This document shows positions 32,725 through 40,881 of a stretch of 44,535 bases of DNA, piece by piece (position 1 is the stretch's first letter; each line of letters starts with the position of its first letter). Position numbers and translations under genes: made by a program. The stretch comes from Thermoanaerobaculum sp964488355 (GTDB taxonomy: Bacteria; Acidobacteriota; Thermoanaerobaculia; Thermoanaerobaculales; Thermoanaerobaculaceae). The stretch lies in assembly GCA_964488355.1 (NCBI GenBank), contig CAZAUJ010000020.1:1-44535 (forward strand), read 5' to 3'. Below the pieces are notes generated by a model. It had not been told where the DNA came from. It worked only from the letters and a program-made list of their open reading frames with translations, and made no database searches.

Positions 32725-33441
32725 ATGAGCGAAAAAATGGCCAAGCTCATCTTTTGGGGTGGCACGCTGGCCTCCCTGGCGCTGTTCCTGGCGCTCACCG
32801 TGGATACCCATCGGCAGTTCGATGCGTTGACCCATGCGGATCGCCTGGACGATCAGGTGGTGGCGGGCAAGCGGGCGTTCGAAAAGCATAACTGCAACGA
32901 TTGCCACACGATTCTAGGGTTCGGAGGCTACTACGCCCCCGATCTCACCCGCGCCTACACGCGGCTGGGAGAGGACGCCATTGCTCGCCGGCTACGCCAG
33001 CCGGAGGTGGCCTTTGCCGACTCCTTCCGCAAGATGCCGCAGCAGCACCTTTCCGAGCAAGAAATTGCTGACATCGTGGCCTTCCTCAAATGGGTGGCGG
33101 AAATTGAGAACAACGAATGGCCGCCGCAGGATTCCACCCGCCGGTGGAAGCGGTCCACCGAGCGCTTGCTGGCTTCTGCCACCCTGTCGCCCGGCGCCGC
33201 GTTGGTCAAGCAGGAGGACTGCTTAGCCTGCCACAAGCTGGGAGACGCGGGCTCCAGCAAGGGACCGCGGCTGGAATGGATCGGCGCTCGTCGGCAGGCC
33301 GGTTGGATTGCCCAGTACCTGGCTGATCCGGAAAAAATGGCCCCGGGTGCGGCCATGCCCGCCTATGACCATTTGAGTGCGGAGCAGCGCCAGCTCATCG
33401 GCGAGTTCTTGGTGAGCCTGGCCGCCAGTCACGGGAGGTGA
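32725..33441 (+). CDS. norC: Nitric oxide reductase cytochrome c subunit, with a second haem domain
   Basis: 238 residues. The N-terminal half is typical NorC: one membrane anchor (MAKLIFWGGTLASLALFLALT), DTHRQ, first haem site CNDCH (57-61), GGYYAPDLTRAY, distal Met region RKMPQQHLSEQE and DIVAFLKWVAEIENNEWPP. Usual NorC ends soon after that (about 150 residues). Here a further cytochrome c domain follows with CLACH (166-170) and a Met in GAAMPAYDHLS. It would pass electrons to NorB. ATG at 32725 follows AAAGGAGG; the stop is 3 bases before norB. Confidence 0.93.
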   Translation: MSEKMAKLIFWGGTLASLALFLALTVDTHRQFDALTHADRLDDQVVAGKRAFEKHNCNDCHTILGFGGYYAPDLTRAYTRLGEDAIARRLRQPEVAFADSFRKMPQQHLSEQEIADIVAFLKWVAEIENNEWPPQDSTRRWKRSTERLLASATLSPGAALVKQEDCLACHKLGDAGSSKGPRLEWIGARRQAGWIAQYLADPEKMAPGAAMPAYDHLSAEQRQLIGEFLVSLAASHGR

Positions 33442-33444
33442 GTC

Positions 33445-34779
33445 ATGACGCACAAGAGTCAATCGGTCGCCTATCCCTACTTTGTCGTCTCCTTGCTGCT
33501 TTTCGGTTTACAGGTGCTCGTGGGGTTGTGGTTGGCAACTAACTACTTTGCCACCATCCCGCAAGCGGTGGTGGATGCCTTCCCCTTCTCCACGGCCCGC
33601 GCCATCCACACCAACCTGCTGGTGCTGTGGCTCCTTTTGGGCTTCATGGGTGCGACTTATTATTTGGTTCCCGAGGAAACCAACTCGGAGATTTACTCCC
33701 CGCGGCTGGCCATCTTCCAGCTGGTGTTCCTCTCTGCTGTCGGTGTGGTGGCGCTGGTGGGCTTTCTCTTCGGGTGGACCCAGGGGCGGCCCCTGCTGGA
33801 AATTCCGCGCCCTCTAGACGTTGCTGTTGTGGTGGGTGTGCTGATCTTCTTTTACAACGTGGGCATGACCATCCTGCGGGCCAGGCGCTGGACCATGACC
33901 CAGGGCTCGCTGCTGGCGGGTCTCTTCTTCCTGGCCATTCTCTACCTGTTTGGCATCCCCTTCTACCGCAACCTGTCAGTGGATTGGTACTACTGGTGGT
34001 GGGTAGTGCACTTGTGGGTGGAGGGTGCCTGGGAGCTCATTGCTGCGGCCATGACCGCCTTCATGCTCATAAAGCTCACCGGCGTGGAGCGCAATGTGGT
34101 GGAGAAGTGGCTTTATGTGGAGCTGGGTCTGTTCCTGTTCACTGGCATTGCCGGCACGGGTCACCACTACTACTGGCTGGGTGCGCCCAAGTACTGGCTG
34201 GCGGTGGGTGGGGTGTTTTCCGCCCTAGAGCCGCTGCCCATCTTGCTGATGGTGTACGACACCTGGCGCGACATCAAGGAGCGCAAGAAGCCCATGGAGC
34301 CCAAGCTCACGTGGGTCTACCTGGTGGGTGGGGTGGTGCTGCACTTCGTCGGGGCCGGCCTCTTTGGCTTTGCCCACACCTTACCGCAAATCAACTACTA
34401 CACCCACGGGTCGCAGGTGACCACCGCCCACGGCCACTTGGCCTTCTACGGCGCATACGCGCTGCTGAACTTGACCTTCTCCTACTTCGCCATCCCCCGC
34501 ATCAAAGGCTTTGCCAACTTCGCCTACGACGAGCGCAGAGGGCATGCGGGCTTCTGGCTTACCTCACTGGGCGTCTTGGGATTGAGCTTGGCTTTTGCCG
34601 TAGCTGGGGTTTTGCAGACCTACCTAGAGCGGGTGCAAGGACAGCCCTACATGCTCGCGGCTCAGCCCATTCGCTTTTGGATGTTTATTGCCTTCGTGCA
34701 CGGCTTGGTGGTGGTGGCCGGCGCGGTGCTCATCATCAAGCACCTACTCACGCTCAAGCCAGCACCCGTTACCGCCTGA
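33445..34779 (+). CDS. norB: Nitric oxide reductase catalytic subunit (cNOR)
   Basis: Haem-copper-superfamily membrane enzyme reducing 2 NO to N2O; 444 residues with about 12 transmembrane helices. Ligands seen: His55 (AIHTNLLVLW), His189 in VVHLWVEGAWELI with the cNOR-specific Glu193 and Glu197, His240-His241 (GTGHHYYWLG), and His329 and His331 (TTAHGHLAFYG). This pattern fits the FeB/haem b3 cNOR class using a cytochrome c donor, matching the adjacent NorC; the quinol-oxidising N-terminal extension of qNOR is absent. No norD, norQ or norE is nearby. A strong terminator follows. Confidence 0.95.
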   Translation: MTHKSQSVAYPYFVVSLLLFGLQVLVGLWLATNYFATIPQAVVDAFPFSTARAIHTNLLVLWLLLGFMGATYYLVPEETNSEIYSPRLAIFQLVFLSAVGVVALVGFLFGWTQGRPLLEIPRPLDVAVVVGVLIFFYNVGMTILRARRWTMTQGSLLAGLFFLAILYLFGIPFYRNLSVDWYYWWWVVHLWVEGAWELIAAAMTAFMLIKLTGVERNVVEKWLYVELGLFLFTGIAGTGHHYYWLGAPKYWLAVGGVFSALEPLPILLMVYDTWRDIKERKKPMEPKLTWVYLVGGVVLHFVGAGLFGFAHTLPQINYYTHGSQVTTAHGHLAFYGAYALLNLTFSYFAIPRIKGFANFAYDERRGHAGFWLTSLGVLGLSLAFAVAGVLQTYLERVQGQPYMLAAQPIRFWMFIAFVHGLVVVAGAVLIIKHLLTLKPAPVTA

Positions 34780-34797
34780 CCGTCTGGGACGCTCGCC

Positions 34798-34829
34798 AAG
34801 CCCCCGCGTGCGCGGGGGCTTTTCTTTTT
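34798..34829 (+). terminator. Rho-independent terminator of norCB
   Basis: AAGCCCCCGCG-TG-CGCGGGGGCTT (34798-34821) is a perfect 11-base-pair GC-rich hairpin, followed by a T-rich run (TTCTTTTT). It starts 18 bases after the norB stop and ends before rtcA. It is the clearest terminator in the window. Confidence 0.9.
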
Positions 34830-34863
34830 GTGCTCTCAAGGCGGGCGTATCCTATAGGCGACA

Positions 34864-35892
34864 ATGGTGCTCGTGGACGGCAGCATGGGGGAAGGAGGCG
34901 GGCAGGTACTGCGCACTGCCCTTGCCCTGTCGCTGCTGACGGGTGAGCCCTGTCGGCTTACCAACGTGCGCCTGCGCCGCTCGAACCCTGGGTTGCAACG
35001 ACAGCACCTGGCGGCCGTGCGGGCGGCTGCCGAGGTGGGCCAGGCAGCGGTGGAGGGTGCCCGTTTGGGCTCGCGCGAGCTGACCTTCCGTCCCCGCCGG
35101 GTGCGGGGAGGCCGCTTTTGCTGGCAGGTGGGCACTGCGGGATCTGCCAGCTTGGTGCTGCAGACCGTGCTGCTGCCCCTTTTTCTTTGCCACCAGGCCA
35201 GCGAGCTGGAAATCACCGGGGGAACCCATAACCCTCAGGCCCCGCCCTTTGAGTTCTTGCAGCAGGTGTTGGTGCCGGTGTTGGGCCAAATGGGGGCGGA
35301 GGTGAGCGTGGGGTTGGAGCGGCATGGCTTTTACCCTGCCGGCGGGGGAAGGCTTTCGGTGCGCATAAAGCCCACCTCTGCGTTGCGGCCCCTGGAGCTG
35401 GTGACCCGCGGCCTGGTGCAGGGTCGGCACGCGGTGGCCCTGGTGTCCCACTTGCCAGAGGAGGTGGGGGAGCGCGAGCTTAGGGTGGTGCGGGACAGGC
35501 TGGGTTTTTCCGAAGGATGGTGCCAGGTGCGCCAGGTGGCCTCGGCCGGACCAGGCAACGTGCTGATCCTGGCCGTTTGGGGGGAGGGGTTTGTGGAGGT
35601 GGTGACGGGTTTTGGCCGTCGGGGGGTGCGGGCGGAAACCGTCGCCCAGGAGGCCTGCTCGGCCTTGGAGCGCTTCTTGGCTTTGCCGGTGCCCGTGGGT
35701 GAGCACCTGGCGGACCAGCTGCTGCTTCCTTTGGCCTGGGCCGGGAGCGGGCGGTTCCGCACCCTGCCCCTTTCCCTCCACGCCCGCACGGTGATCGAGG
35801 TCATCAAGGTGTTCTTGCCGGTGGAGATTTTGGTTTCCCAGCTTCCCTCAGGGGCGGAAGAGGTGGAAGTGGTGGGGGGTGCCGTGGCGTAA
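34864..35892 (+). CDS. rtcA: RNA 3'-terminal phosphate cyclase
   Basis: ATP-dependent enzyme that converts RNA 3'-phosphate ends to 2',3'-cyclic phosphates; 342 residues. The start motif VDGSMGEGGGQVLRTALALS is that of the family and fixes the ATG at 34864. RQHLAAVRA, GTAGSASLVLQTVLLPL, GGTHNPQAPPFEFL, GRGG-like FYPAGGGRL and EHLADQLLLPLA are all present; the AMP-accepting His is probably His306 in SLHARTVIEVI. No ribosome site precedes the ATG, and a -10-like TATCCT (34848-34853) lies about 10 bases upstream, suggesting a near-leaderless mRNA. No rtcB or rtcR neighbour is visible. Confidence 0.95.
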   Translation: MVLVDGSMGEGGGQVLRTALALSLLTGEPCRLTNVRLRRSNPGLQRQHLAAVRAAAEVGQAAVEGARLGSRELTFRPRRVRGGRFCWQVGTAGSASLVLQTVLLPLFLCHQASELEITGGTHNPQAPPFEFLQQVLVPVLGQMGAEVSVGLERHGFYPAGGGRLSVRIKPTSALRPLELVTRGLVQGRHAVALVSHLPEEVGERELRVVRDRLGFSEGWCQVRQVASAGPGNVLILAVWGEGFVEVVTGFGRRGVRAETVAQEACSALERFLALPVPVGEHLADQLLLPLAWAGSGRFRTLPLSLHARTVIEVIKVFLPVEILVSQLPSGAEEVEVVGGAVA

Positions 35893-35911
35893 TAAGGGCA
35901 GGGAGGAAGCT

Positions 35912-36679
35912 ATGCGCTTGGCCAGCTGGAACGTCAACTCCATTCGCGCACGCTTACCGCGTCTTTTGCCTTGGCTGGAGGCCCATCAGCCCGATGTGCT
36001 CTGCCTGCAGGAAACCAAGGTGGCGGACGAGCACTTTCCCCACGCTGAGCTGGCCACCTTGGGATACCAAGGGCTGGTGTATGGCCAACCCACGTACAAC
36101 GGCGTGGCCATCTTGAGCCGTGAGCCTCTCACGCTGCTGCAACGAGGGCTGCCCGGAGACGACAGCGGGCAGGCTCGCGTGCTGGGGGCTCGCTGGCGAG
36201 ACCTGGTGGTGGTTACCGTGTACGTGCCCAACGGGCAAGAGGTGGGCAGCGACGCGTACGCTTTCAAGCTGGCTTGGATGGGCAAGCTGGAGGCCTTTCT
36301 CGCTCAGCACTTCAGCCCGCAGGAAAAGCTGGTACTGTGCGGGGACTTCAACGTGGCACCGGAAGACCGGGACGTGTGGGACCCGGAGCTTTGGCGCGGC
36401 AAGGTCCTTTTTTCCGAGCCGGAAAAGGAGTGTTTCCGCAAGCTGCTGGCCTGGGGGCTGGTGGATTGCCTGCGCCGTCTCCATCCGGAGGAGGTGGTGT
36501 ACACCTGGTGGGATTACCGCCAGGGAGCTTTCCACCGGGGCTGGGGCATGCGTTTGGACCACATTCTCGCCACCCCCCCGCTGGCCGAGCTTTGCCAGGA
36601 GGTTACCGTAGACCGACAGGCGCGCAAGGGCGAGAAACCCTCAGACCACGCGCCGATTGTCGCCACCTTTAGGCTTTAA
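35912..36679 (+). CDS. xth: Exodeoxyribonuclease III (AP endonuclease)
   Basis: 255-residue Mg-dependent exonuclease III family enzyme for base-excision repair. Motifs in order: RLASWNVNSIRARL, LCLQETKV (metal Glu34), YNGVAILSR, VTVYVPNGQEVGSDAY, LCGDFNVAPEDRDVW, TWWDYRQGAFHRGWGMRLDHIL and SDHAPIVATF (catalytic Asp/His). ATG at 35912 follows GGGAGG and sits 19 bases after the rtcA stop, so the two are probably one unit. Its end overlaps the convergent transketolase-PGI gene by 11 bases. Confidence 0.95.
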   Translation: MRLASWNVNSIRARLPRLLPWLEAHQPDVLCLQETKVADEHFPHAELATLGYQGLVYGQPTYNGVAILSREPLTLLQRGLPGDDSGQARVLGARWRDLVVVTVYVPNGQEVGSDAYAFKLAWMGKLEAFLAQHFSPQEKLVLCGDFNVAPEDRDVWDPELWRGKVLFSEPEKECFRKLLAWGLVDCLRRLHPEEVVYTWWDYRQGAFHRGWGMRLDHILATPPLAELCQEVTVDRQARKGEKPSDHAPIVATFRL

Positions 36680-39600
36680 CTGCCTCGGCCAGCAGCGCTT
36701 CCAAGGCTTCGGTGCCATCGCCGGGCAGGTGGAGGTGCAGCACGCGTTTGCCAGCGGCGGCCAGGGCTTCCACGTCCCCAAGGGCCTGGGCCAACCGCAA
36801 GTTGCCGAGGGTATGGCTGGAACCGGGGATGGGAAGCTGGGGGAACTGCGCCGCGGTCAGAACCACCGGCAGGAGGTGGGACGGCCCTCCCTTGTGCAGC
36901 TGGCCGGTGGAGTGAAGGTAGCGCGGCCCAAAGGCCCAGGTCACCGGCAGGGACAGCCGGCGCTGCCAGCAGGCGGAAAGCTGGCGCAAGGAATGCTCCA
37001 CCGCCGGCGTTTCCGGCAGGTAGCTCAAAAAGGCTACCGCCTGCAGGCGATGGCAGGAAGTCAGGTGCTGGGCAAGGGCTGAGGCGGGCTGTGGTGTGAG
37101 CGGTGGGAAGGTCAACCCCCGTTGCAACAGGCTGCGGGCCCGGGCCTTGGCATCGGCCACGTTGGGCTCGTCGAAGGGGTTTACTTCCAGGAGCAAGCCT
37201 GTGAGGGCAGTGGCCAGCTCCCAGGTGACAAAAGCTTCCCCAAGCCGGCCGAGATGGTAGGGCAGCCGCAAGCCCCCAGGCCCTTGCTGTCCCCCCAGGC
37301 AGACGGGCAGGGCGGCGGGCAGGTCTTCCAGGCCTTGCCAGCTGTCCACGCATACCGGCAAAACCCCCTTGCCCTCCTTGCCGGTAGACTCGGCCACCAG
37401 CTGCTCCACCCAGGGAAGGAACAGGCGCCAACGCTCGTCCCCGGCCAGCAGAAGCCGCCCCCACCCTTTGTGGCAGGAAGCGGCGATGGCCGCGGCCAGC
37501 TCCACGGCTGGGTGGTCGGGGGCGAGGTGCAGAGCGCGTTCAGCCGATGCCAAAAGCTCCTCCGGGTCGTGCCCCAGCCAAAGGGCGGGCAAGAGGCCCA
37601 CGGCAGAAAGGGCGGCAAAGCGCCCCCCCACATCCACTGGGTGGGGGAGAACCGTCCAGCCCTGCTCCTGCGCTTTTTTCGCCAGGGGCGTTCCGGGCTC
37701 GGTGAGCACCGCCAGGCGACGCTGTGGCTGGGGGAGGCTTTGCTCCAGCCGGTGCCAAAAGATGGCCAACAGACTGTCGGTTTCCACCGTGGTGCCGGAC
37801 TTGGAAACGGCCAGCACCGCCGCCTCCGAGGGTTTGAAGCTGGCCAGAAGCGTGCCCACGCGTACTGGGTCGGTGGTGTCCACCACCTCCAGTTCCCGCC
37901 CGCTGGATGAGCCCAGCATGCGCTGCAGCACCTGCGGGGCCAAGCTGGAACCTCCCATCCCCAACAGGTAGAGGGTGTTGACCCCTTCGGTGGCCCAGCG
38001 GGCCACCAGCCTGTTCAGGTCTTCCAGGTCCTGGCGGCTGCGGCCGGGAAGGTCCAAAAAGCCCAGGCGACGACTGGCGCTGCCGGCGTGGCGTTCCCCC
38101 CAAAGAGCTGGGTCGCGCGCTGCCAGGCGGGGCAAGGCTTCGCCTTCCAACCGTTCCGCCAGTGGGCCCTTGGCCGATGGTGGGCTACCCAGCCAGCAAA
38201 CGGGTGCAGGCTTGCGAGCCGCCAGTGCCTCCTGCACCCGCGAGGCCACCTTTTCCGGGGCAAAACCGAACTGGCGAAACAACTCAGGACCCGGAGCGGA
38301 GGCACCGAAGCGCTCCAATGAGACGACCAGGGCTTGCGGGCCGAGGAGCTGGTGCAGGCTCACGCCCCGCGCTGCCTCAAGGCCTACCCGTAAGGCGCCC
38401 TCCGGCCCCAAAAGCTTGCGGCGGTAGCTTTCCTCCTGTTGAGCGAAAAGCTCCAAACAGGGGGCTGAAACCACCCGGGTGGCCACGCCCTCCTTTTCCA
38501 GCAGCGGGGCCACCTCCAGCGCCAGGTGCACCTCCGAGCCGGTAGCCACCACCACCACCTGCGGCACGCCTCCCCTTGCCTCTCGCAGCACGTAGGCGCC
38601 GCGCCGAGCTCCCTCCACCCACTCCTTGGGCAACACGGGAAGCTTCTGTCGCGTAAGCGCCAGCGCCGAGGGCCCTCCCCTTCGCTCGAGTGCCAGTTGC
38701 CAGCAGAGAGCCGTTTCGTTGGCGTCAGCGGGGCGGAAGACCCACAGGTTGGGGATAGCGCGCAAGGAGGGCAGGTGCTCGATCGGTTGATGCGTGGGCC
38801 CGTCTTCGCCCAGACCAATGGAATCATGGGTGAACACGTACACCACCGGCTGCTCCATGAGGGCGGAAAGGCGCAGGGAGGGCCGCAGGTAATCGGAAAA
38901 CACCAGGAAGGTGGCCACGTAGGGGCGCAGGCCACGGTGGAGGGAAAGCCCGTTGGCGATGGCGGCCATGGCGTGCTCCCGCACCCCAAAGTGGAGGTTG
39001 CGGCCCTCGGGGCTGTCAGCCTGGAAGGAGCCTTCTCCCGCAAGCAGGGTGTTGTTGGATGGGGCCAGGTCGGCGGAGCCGCCTCCAAGCTCAGGGAGCT
39101 GGCGTGCCAGCGCGTTGAGCACCTTGCCCGAGGCCTCGCGGGTCGCCATGGGCTTTTCCGTGGGGAAGCTGGGCACGGCGGTCTCCCAGCCTTGGGGAAG
39201 CTGGCCGGACCAGCGCCGGGTGAGCTCCTGCGCCAGCTGGGGAAAGGTCTTCTCGTAGTCGCGCCAAAGCTGCTGCCAGGCTTGGTGCGCTTGGGCGCGG
39301 GAAGCGGCCAAAAAGCGGAAGTGCCGCCGCAGCTCTTCCGGCACGAAAAACATGGCCTCGTGCGGCCAGCCCAGGTTTTGGCGGGTAGCGCGGTGCTCCT
39401 CGGGACCCAGGGGCGCACCGTGCACCTCAGCGGTGTCCTGCTTGCGAGGGGAACCAAAGCCGATGTGGGTGCGCACGCGGATCAGTACGGGTCGTTCCTC
39501 CTGTGCCACCGCCTGGGAGAGGGCGGCAGCAATGGCGTCCAGGTCGTTGCCATCTTCCACGGCCAGGGTCAGCCAGCCGTAGGCGGCAAAGCGCGCCTGG

Positions 39601-40214
39601 ACATCTTCGGACCAGGCCAAAGAGGTGGGTCCTTCGATGGTAATGCGGTTGTCGTCGTAGAGCACCACCAGCTTGCCCAGGCGCCAATGACCAGCGAGAG
39701 CGGCCGCCTCGTGGGAGATGCCTTCCATCAGGTCACCGTCGGAAGCAATGGCAAAGGTGCGGTGGTTCACCACTGGAAAACCTGGCCGGTTGAAGCGGGC
39801 CGCCAGGTGCCGCTCCGCCAAAGCCATGCCCACCGCGTTGGCCAAGCCTTGGCCCAAGGGCCCGGTGGTGGTTTCCACGCCAGCAGCCAGGCCAAACTCT
39901 GGGTGGCCCGCCGTCTTGGCTCCCCATTGGCGAAACCGCTGCAGCTCCTCCAGCGGAAGGTCGTAGCCAAAGAGGTGCAAGAGCGCGTACAGCAAGGCCG
40001 AGCCATGGCCGGCGGAGAGCACAAAGCGATCCCGGTCGAGCCATTGCGGGTCGGCCGGATCGAAGCACAGGAAGCGGGAAAAGAGCACGTAGGCCATGGG
40101 TGCCGCGCCCAAAGGCAGCCCGGGATGGCCGGAGCCGGCCTGCTCCACTTGGTCAATGGCCAAAACGCGCAAGGCCGTAACCGCGTGTTCATCCAGCTCG
40201 GTAAAAGGTTCCAT
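36669..40214 (-). CDS. Transketolase fused to glucose-6-phosphate isomerase
   Basis: One uninterrupted 1181-residue frame. Residues 1-665 are a complete transketolase: SGHPG (28-32), GPLGQG (118-123), thiamine diphosphate/Mg motif SDGDLMEG...DDN (158-189), GSADLAPSN (379-387), catalytic Glu region FGVREHAMAAIANG (409-422) and DSIGLGEDGPTHQPIEHL. Residues about 690-1181 are a phosphoglucose isomerase of the kind otherwise known in transaldolase-PGI fusions: RDPALWG, LLGMGGSSLAP (750-760), SKSGTTVET (804-812), VDVGGRFAALSAVG, AESTGKEGKG, EVNPFDEPNVADAKA and HSTGQLHKGG. Both halves look catalytically intact. Transketolase makes fructose-6-phosphate, the isomerase substrate. ATG at 40214 follows GGAGGGAG. 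A frameshift or assembly join is unlikely given one clean frame and a continuous linker. Confidence 0.93.
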   Translation of the reverse strand: MEPFTELDEHAVTALRVLAIDQVEQAGSGHPGLPLGAAPMAYVLFSRFLCFDPADPQWLDRDRFVLSAGHGSALLYALLHLFGYDLPLEELQRFRQWGAKTAGHPEFGLAAGVETTTGPLGQGLANAVGMALAERHLAARFNRPGFPVVNHRTFAIASDGDLMEGISHEAAALAGHWRLGKLVVLYDDNRITIEGPTSLAWSEDVQARFAAYGWLTLAVEDGNDLDAIAAALSQAVAQEERPVLIRVRTHIGFGSPRKQDTAEVHGAPLGPEEHRATRQNLGWPHEAMFFVPEELRRHFRFLAASRAQAHQAWQQLWRDYEKTFPQLAQELTRRWSGQLPQGWETAVPSFPTEKPMATREASGKVLNALARQLPELGGGSADLAPSNNTLLAGEGSFQADSPEGRNLHFGVREHAMAAIANGLSLHRGLRPYVATFLVFSDYLRPSLRLSALMEQPVVYVFTHDSIGLGEDGPTHQPIEHLPSLRAIPNLWVFRPADANETALCWQLALERRGGPSALALTRQKLPVLPKEWVEGARRGAYVLREARGGVPQVVVVATGSEVHLALEVAPLLEKEGVATRVVSAPCLELFAQQEESYRRKLLGPEGALRVGLEAARGVSLHQLLGPQALVVSLERFGASAPGPELFRQFGFAPEKVASRVQEALAARKPAPVCWLGSPPSAKGPLAERLEGEALPRLAARDPALWGERHAGSASRRLGFLDLPGRSRQDLEDLNRLVARWATEGVNTLYLLGMGGSSLAPQVLQRMLGSSSGRELEVVDTTDPVRVGTLLASFKPSEAAVLAVSKSGTTVETDSLLAIFWHRLEQSLPQPQRRLAVLTEPGTPLAKKAQEQGWTVLPHPVDVGGRFAALSAVGLLPALWLGHDPEELLASAERALHLAPDHPAVELAAAIAASCHKGWGRLLLAGDERWRLFLPWVEQLVAESTGKEGKGVLPVCVDSWQGLEDLPAALPVCLGGQQGPGGLRLPYHLGRLGEAFVTWELATALTGLLLEVNPFDEPNVADAKARARSLLQRGLTFPPLTPQPASALAQHLTSCHRLQAVAFLSYLPETPAVEHSLRQLSACWQRRLSLPVTWAFGPRYLHSTGQLHKGGPSHLLPVVLTAAQFPQLPIPGSSHTLGNLRLAQALGDVEALAAAGKRVLHLHLPGDGTEALEALLAEAVKA

Positions 40215-40296
40215 GCTCCCTCCGTCGGGCCTGGGGCTTGGACGGGCCGTTCCGGACCCCTTTCCGCCAGGACGGTCCTAGCCGCCGTGGGGTGAA

Positions 40297-40305
40297 TGGT
40301 ACAAT
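40297..40305 (+). promoter_or_regulatory. Extended -10 promoter of the skp-lpx operon
   Basis: TGG-TACAAT on the plus strand, an extended -10 with a 5/6 match; no good -35 is seen, as is common for extended -10 promoters. Start would be near 40312. The first transcribed bases form an inverted repeat CCCGCC-TG-GGCGGG (40312-40325). Confidence 0.6.
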
Positions 40306-40347
40306 GCCGGTCCCGCCTGGGCGGGTAGGACGAGGGAGGATGCCAGC

Positions 40348-40866
40348 ATGAAAGGGACAGGGTGGTTCCCCTTGCTCGTGATCGCAGCCGCTGCCGCTTG
40401 GGGTCAGCAGCTTCCTTGGCCGGTGGCGGTGATCGATGTTCAGCGGGTGGTGGAGGAGTCAGCCGCAGGGCGTGAAGCCATGAACCGCTTGCGCAAGCTG
40501 CAAGATGAAAAAGTGGCCCAAGGGCGCAAGCTGGCGGATGAGCTGGCTGGCTTGCGGCGTCAGCTGGAAACCCAGCGGGTCACTTTGACGGAAGCGAAGA
40601 TTTCCGAGCTGCAAAAGCAAATCGAGGACAAGCAAGTGGAGCTGCAGCGCTTCCAAGATGATGCCCAAGCCGAATTGGAGGAAGCCAAGAACAAGGAGCT
40701 GAGCGCTCTGGAAAAGCAAATCATGCCCATTATCAACGAGCTGGGTCGGGAAAAGAAGCTGGCGTTGATCTTCAACAAGTTCCAATCCGGCTTGGTGTAC
40801 GCCGACGACGCGATTGACATTACCGACGAGGTCCTGCGCCGCTTCAACACCAAGCTCACCAAGTAA
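40348..40866 (+). CDS. skp: Periplasmic chaperone Skp/OmpH
   Basis: 172 residues with a signal peptide (MKGTGWFPLLVIAAAAAWGQQ). The mature part starts with the family strand VAVIDVQRVVEESAAGREAM, continues as a long coiled coil (LQDEKVAQGRKLADELAGLRRQLE ... KQIEDKQVELQRFQDDAQ), and ends with the body segment KKLALIFNKFQSGLVYADDAIDITDEVLRRF. It holds unfolded outer-membrane proteins in the periplasm. The ATG follows GAGGGAGG. It leads lpxD-fabZ-lpxA; bamA, often next to skp, is not here. Confidence 0.93.
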   Translation: MKGTGWFPLLVIAAAAAWGQQLPWPVAVIDVQRVVEESAAGREAMNRLRKLQDEKVAQGRKLADELAGLRRQLETQRVTLTEAKISELQKQIEDKQVELQRFQDDAQAELEEAKNKELSALEKQIMPIINELGREKKLALIFNKFQSGLVYADDAIDITDEVLRRFNTKLTK

Positions 40867-40881
40867 GGGGGAGAGCGGCGG

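Noticed and set aside
38526..40295. 589-codon plus-strand open frame opposite the transketolase gene
   Set aside because: Shadow frame of a high-GC gene; no family features, and the minus strand encodes an unmistakable enzyme.
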